Part shown: piece by piece, positions 61,435-64,000 of the stretch
How positions within the stretch are numbered: position 1 is the stretch's first letter
Layout: each line of letters opens with the position of its first letter
NCBI GenBank assembly: GCA_964370315.1
Contig: CAYJIS010000002.1
Location: 1 to 64,000, forward strand
DNA length: 64,000 nt
DNA from: CAYJFX01 sp964370315
GTDB taxonomy: Bacteria; Spirochaetota; Spirochaetia; Treponematales; Treponemataceae
Direction of reading: 5' to 3'
The notes under the pieces: model-generated
The model's database searches: none
What the model was told of the DNA's origin: nothing
Seen by the model: only the letters and a program-made list of their open reading frames with translations
Program-made: the position numbers and the translations under genes

Positions 61435-61980
61435 TTAATCTTCTTCTTGACTTTGAATATAATCTCCTAACAAAGCCAATTCTCCAACTGATTCTAATCC
61501 GCCAAGTGCGTCCAATAATTCAGTTTTTCTTAAACAATATTCCAGGTTATTTGTTGCCGTTTCTTTTTTTCTAGTAATTATTAACTCATAATCACCTGGT
61601 AGCGTTAAAATCTGTCTAAATAACCCTTGTACATTTCCAATGGGAGGTGTATCAATGTTACCTAAATCAAAGAGCATTGAAACTTTTGTCCCTACGCTTT
61701 CTTTAGATATAATATCCCACTCACCGTTTGTACTCATTGCTGTTTGCATTAAAAAAGGAATCCCCAATCCAACTTTTCGGTTTGGGTGCTTAATTCCATC
61801 GGTATAAAAAGGATCTTTTACCCGTTTTAATGTTTCAGCACTCATGCCTATTCCATTATCTTTTATAACAATACTAAGATTTTTCTCTGTTTCAAAAAAG
61901 TCGACTTCTATTAGTGAAGAATGTGCTTCTGTAGAGTTTTGTGTTAGGTCGGCGATTAGATCACAGAGGGTGTAATGCAT
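61435..61980 (-). CDS. Histidine-kinase-type ATPase in the hydrogenase operon
   Basis: The 181-residue protein is a GHKL-type ATP-binding domain: N-box DLIADLTQNSTEA, G1 DNGIGMS, and a further GLGIPFL box. No dimerisation helix with a phosphorylatable His, no receiver and no membrane segment are present. It starts one base after the hydC stop. Similar stand-alone ATPases are conserved in several [FeFe] hydrogenase operons, where their role is not settled. They may be anti-sigma-like switches or maturation helpers. Confidence 0.8.
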   Translation of the reverse strand: MHYTLCDLIADLTQNSTEAHSSLIEVDFFETEKNLSIVIKDNGIGMSAETLKRVKDPFYTDGIKHPNRKVGLGIPFLMQTAMSTNGEWDIISKESVGTKVSMLFDLGNIDTPPIGNVQGLFRQILTLPGDYELIITRKKETATNNLEYCLRKTELLDALGGLESVGELALLGDYIQSQEED

Positions 61981-61981
61981 G

Positions 61982-62464
61982 TTATGCAGTTTTATATTTA
62001 TCTAGAACTTCTGACATTTGCCCTTTAACAAGCTTCCCATATACATCTCCATTTACTGTTAACACAGGAGCAAGCCCGCAGCAGCCAATGCATCGTACTG
62101 GTTCAACAGAAAACAATCCATCTGCAGTTGCTGCATCTTCAGGATCAAGTCCAAGAAGATCTCTCGCTTCATCAATAAGGTCTTGCCCACCTTTTAGATA
62201 ACAAGCTGTTCCTAAGCAAACACTAATTCTGTTTTTACCGGGTTTTTTTGTTTTAAAGAAATGATAGAAAGACATAACACCATACACTCTCGCCAAGTGA
62301 CTTCCTGTTCTGTCTGCAACTGCCTGAGCTGCTTCTTTAGAAATATAACCTTGTTCTTCCTGAACTCTATGAAGAACCATGATTAGATTGCCTGGCTTTT
62401 CGTTCCATTCGTCAATAAAAGCCTCAAGCTCTTTTGAAAAGCCAGCATCCGTCATCTGTGCCAT
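61982..62464 (-). CDS. hydC: Hydrogenase subunit NuoE-like (HydC)
   Basis: The 160-residue thioredoxin-fold [2Fe-2S] protein has cysteines in SVCLGTACYL and PVRCIGCCGLAP, matching NuoE/HydC. The N-terminal helical part (FSKELEAFIDEW, VLHRVQEEQGYISKEAAQAVAD) is also typical. It partners HydB in electron transfer from NADH. AAAGGAG precedes the ATG. First gene of the hydrogenase operon. Confidence 0.95.
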   Translation of the reverse strand: MAQMTDAGFSKELEAFIDEWNEKPGNLIMVLHRVQEEQGYISKEAAQAVADRTGSHLARVYGVMSFYHFFKTKKPGKNRISVCLGTACYLKGGQDLIDEARDLLGLDPEDAATADGLFSVEPVRCIGCCGLAPVLTVNGDVYGKLVKGQMSEVLDKYKTA

Positions 62465-62503
62465 ATAACTCTCCTTTAATGTATATTTTTTTATCTTTTC
62501 TAT

Positions 62504-62532
62504 AGTATAGCTATCTTATCTTATTTAGTCAA
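62504..62532 (-). promoter_or_regulatory. Promoter of the hydrogenase operon
   Basis: On the minus strand TTGACT (62532-62527), 17 bases and TATACT (62509-62504), then about 39 bases to the hydC ATG. Confidence 0.75.
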
Positions 62533-62565
62533 GGTTATAAATTGGCTATAATGATTAACTGTCTC

Positions 62566-63285
62566 TTACCACTCAAGATTAAGATTTATTTCTGAAGTAT
62601 TAACCAAAAAGCTTAAAAGAGAAATATCTACTCTTGCGGTGTTTTCAGAATATTTAATTTCACCAATTGTTTCTGGATAAAGCTGTGCATTTTTAATACT
62701 TTTTGGAACCTCCATATCAAAAGAAATGATACTATCGGTTAAGTCTTCTAGTATTGCAGGGCCATAAATAGAGCTCATAAAAGAAAGATACTCTTCTTCG
62801 CTCATTTTTTCTCCTGTAAAAACAGGCGCCATAAGCAACTCAAGATAAACAAGGTTTTCACTTCCCATTAAAGAAAGAAGGGCATCTAATGTTTCGTTAT
62901 TAATATGCAAATCCATCTTTCCACCAGCAGAAGTGTTTTCAAAAGCAATTAACTGGTCTCCAGTTGGAACAATTTCATTTATATCTTTTATTTTTCCAGA
63001 AAGCATAATATCAGCCGTTCCTACGGATGAAACACTTACTAAATCGATTTCTGACATCTCAAAACTTTTTTCGATAACACTTTTATCAAAAACACTCACA
63101 GATTGCCCCGCACCAGCAAAAGAGCGAATCAAACTTTCAACATTTTTACTCGCGGTTGTTTTGTACGAAAAATCTGCTGCTGAGCTTTCGTTTATCGACA
63201 CAGTTGCATTTGTTGTGCAAGAAAGAAAAACAATCCCTGCAAATAAAAGAATAAAACTATTTTTCAAAACATTATTTTTTTTCAT
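62566..63285 (-). CDS. Lipoprotein of unknown function
   Basis: The 239-residue protein has a signal peptide with lipobox VFLSC (Cys23). I recognise no domain. The mature part is Ser/Glu-rich with a mix of helices and strands, and includes ADIMLSGKIKDI and NLVYLELLMAPVF. It follows the outer-membrane-type gene by 35 bases on the same strand and is probably co-transcribed with it. Role unknown. Confidence 0.7.
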   Translation of the reverse strand: MKKNNVLKNSFILLFAGIVFLSCTTNATVSINESSAADFSYKTTASKNVESLIRSFAGAGQSVSVFDKSVIEKSFEMSEIDLVSVSSVGTADIMLSGKIKDINEIVPTGDQLIAFENTSAGGKMDLHINNETLDALLSLMGSENLVYLELLMAPVFTGEKMSEEEYLSFMSSIYGPAILEDLTDSIISFDMEVPKSIKNAQLYPETIGEIKYSENTARVDISLLSFLVNTSEINLNLEW

Positions 63286-63320
63286 ACCAATCCTTATTCT
63301 CCACTAGTACATATTACTAA

Positions 63321-64000
63321 CTAAAAAAAACTTGACCCACCAAAGGTTAAACGAACCCCGGTAGAAAAAACAAGCCCAGCAACAATAGAGTGTCCTATCG
63401 GCAGGGCAGAATTATCAGTTTTATTAAAAACGGTCCATGCAACATCTTGTACAAAAGACAGTCCCACTTTATCAATCGTTGCACTTGGACTCTGCCACGA
63501 AAAACCAAGTATTCCAGGAAAAACGGATGAACTTATTCGCTGCGAGTTTCCAATTAATTTAGGGTTGCCAAATGTTAACACAGGCCCTGCATAGAGGCGA
63601 AACCCATACGGAACCGAAACGGTAAAGTGAATCGGCACTTGAACAATCCCCATCCTAGGCTCAAATCGAAGTTCAAGCCCAATACCTGGCTGAGTAACCC
63701 ATCCAGTATATTTTATATGCGCTTGCAATGAAGCGCCCCTTATATTGAACAAAAAACTATCGGTGCTATAGAAATTCCATAACATGGTTGCACTAAAATC
63801 AATAGTTGTGTCATCGAGAAAATCTTGTAAATCATGTTGTGGCACCGTAGAACCATCCGGCATGGTAGGCTCCACTTTTTCTACAGGAGGTACATCTTCA
63901 ACAGGAAGAGAGGCAGGCAAAAACTGGCCAACACCAGCATATGAATTTTTCCATGTTGTTTGTTTTAAAGAAGAAACAATAACCCCTGTATTAGGCCCGT
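63321..64000 (-). CDS. Outer-membrane-type protein, C-terminal part (runs off the window)
   Basis: The frame is open from the stop at 63321 to the window edge, so the start lies beyond 64000; a TTG at 63920 is internal. About 226 residues are visible. A Pro/Glu/Val-rich segment (LPVEDVPPVEKVEP) is followed by alternating hydrophobic strands such as GIGLELRFEPRMGIVQVPIHF and FRLYAGPVLTFG, ending GVRLTFGGSSFF with a terminal Phe. This is the pattern of an outer-membrane beta-barrel. No closer family is recognised. Confidence 0.7.
   Translation of the reverse strand, partial: GPNTGVIVSSLKQTTWKNSYAGVGQFLPASLPVEDVPPVEKVEPTMPDGSTVPQHDLQDFLDDTTIDFSATMLWNFYSTDSFLFNIRGASLQAHIKYTGWVTQPGIGLELRFEPRMGIVQVPIHFTVSVPYGFRLYAGPVLTFGNPKLIGNSQRISSSVFPGILGFSWQSPSATIDKVGLSFVQDVAWTVFNKTDNSALPIGHSIVAGLVFSTGVRLTFGGSSFF

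Noticed and set aside
57455..62464. NADH dehydrogenase (complex I NuoE-F-G)
   Set aside because: The large subunit has all three H-cluster motifs of [FeFe] hydrogenase, and no membrane Nuo subunits are present.
63321..63920. Complete gene starting with TTG at 63920
   Set aside because: The frame stays open upstream to the window edge, and there is no Shine-Dalgarno sequence or signal peptide at 63920.

Overview
The window is low-GC bacterial DNA that fits a host-associated, fermentative treponeme (phylum Spirochaetota). The lineage call rests on four things: many short lipoproteins with spirochaete-style lipoboxes (LxSSC, VSCG, LSC), an OmpA-domain protein and short outer-membrane-type proteins resembling treponemal ones, an NAD(H)-linked trimeric [FeFe] hydrogenase, and a chemoreceptor next to an OmpA protein. 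No rRNA, tRNA, IS element, prophage or CRISPR array was seen. Species cannot be named from the sequence alone.

Layout. 1-2191 (-): mutS2 (5' part only) and rsgA. 2273-4746: a two-membrane-helix protein and a HIRAN-domain protein that share an unusual palindromic operator/promoter, flanking an AEC transporter. 4924-5961: apbE. 6033-13179 (-): a drug/metabolite efflux operon (a regulator with two TetR-type HTH regions, TolC, a lipoprotein adaptor, an RND pump and a PII-like small protein). 13317-14819: a WYL regulator and a PH-like membrane protein. 14869-18226: biotin uptake (birA, bioY, ecfA, ecfT), then proS and an exported protein. 21168-27146 (-): GerMN protein, Rsm22-like methyltransferase, MerR, der, pyk, rpmB. 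27376-30891: peroxiredoxin, then trkA-trkH. 31058-34796: OmpA-domain protein and a CZB-type chemoreceptor. 34804-39410 (-): htrA-uvrB-dCMP deaminase-PhnP-like operon. 39529-42088: two paralogous surface proteins built from 15-residue repeats; then an MGMT-like protein. 42403-48212 (-): two copies of a two-gene diguanylate cyclase cassette with a ThyX-like gene between them. 48426-49793: dihydrolipoyl dehydrogenase. 49864-53346 (-): metK-nth-mscS-rluA. 53530-57388: an M30-like peptidase lipoprotein, a GLUG-repeat lipoprotein, queH. 57455-62464 (-): the hydrogenase operon hydC-ATPase-(2Fe-2S)-hydB-hydA. 62566-64000 (-): a lipoprotein and the 3' part of an outer-membrane-type protein.

How the parts work together. 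The hydrogenase operon points to hydrogen production coupled to NADH (and probably ferredoxin) reoxidation. Pyruvate kinase and dihydrolipoyl dehydrogenase fit sugar or amino-acid fermentation. Biotin is probably scavenged through the ECF transporter, since no biotin synthesis genes are present here, and birA carries a BirA-box-like dyad over its own start codon. Four membrane GGDEF proteins and a chemoreceptor that appears to sense inside the cell indicate c-di-GMP and motility control.

The most striking general signal is transcriptional. At about ten genes a sigma70-type -10 hexamer (at most of them with a -35 at 17 bp) ends only 5-7 bases before the start codon, predicting leaderless mRNAs. 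Genes inside operons instead carry Shine-Dalgarno sequences. Several palindromic operators sit on promoters (2273, 3700, 11879, 13185, 14847, 44841).
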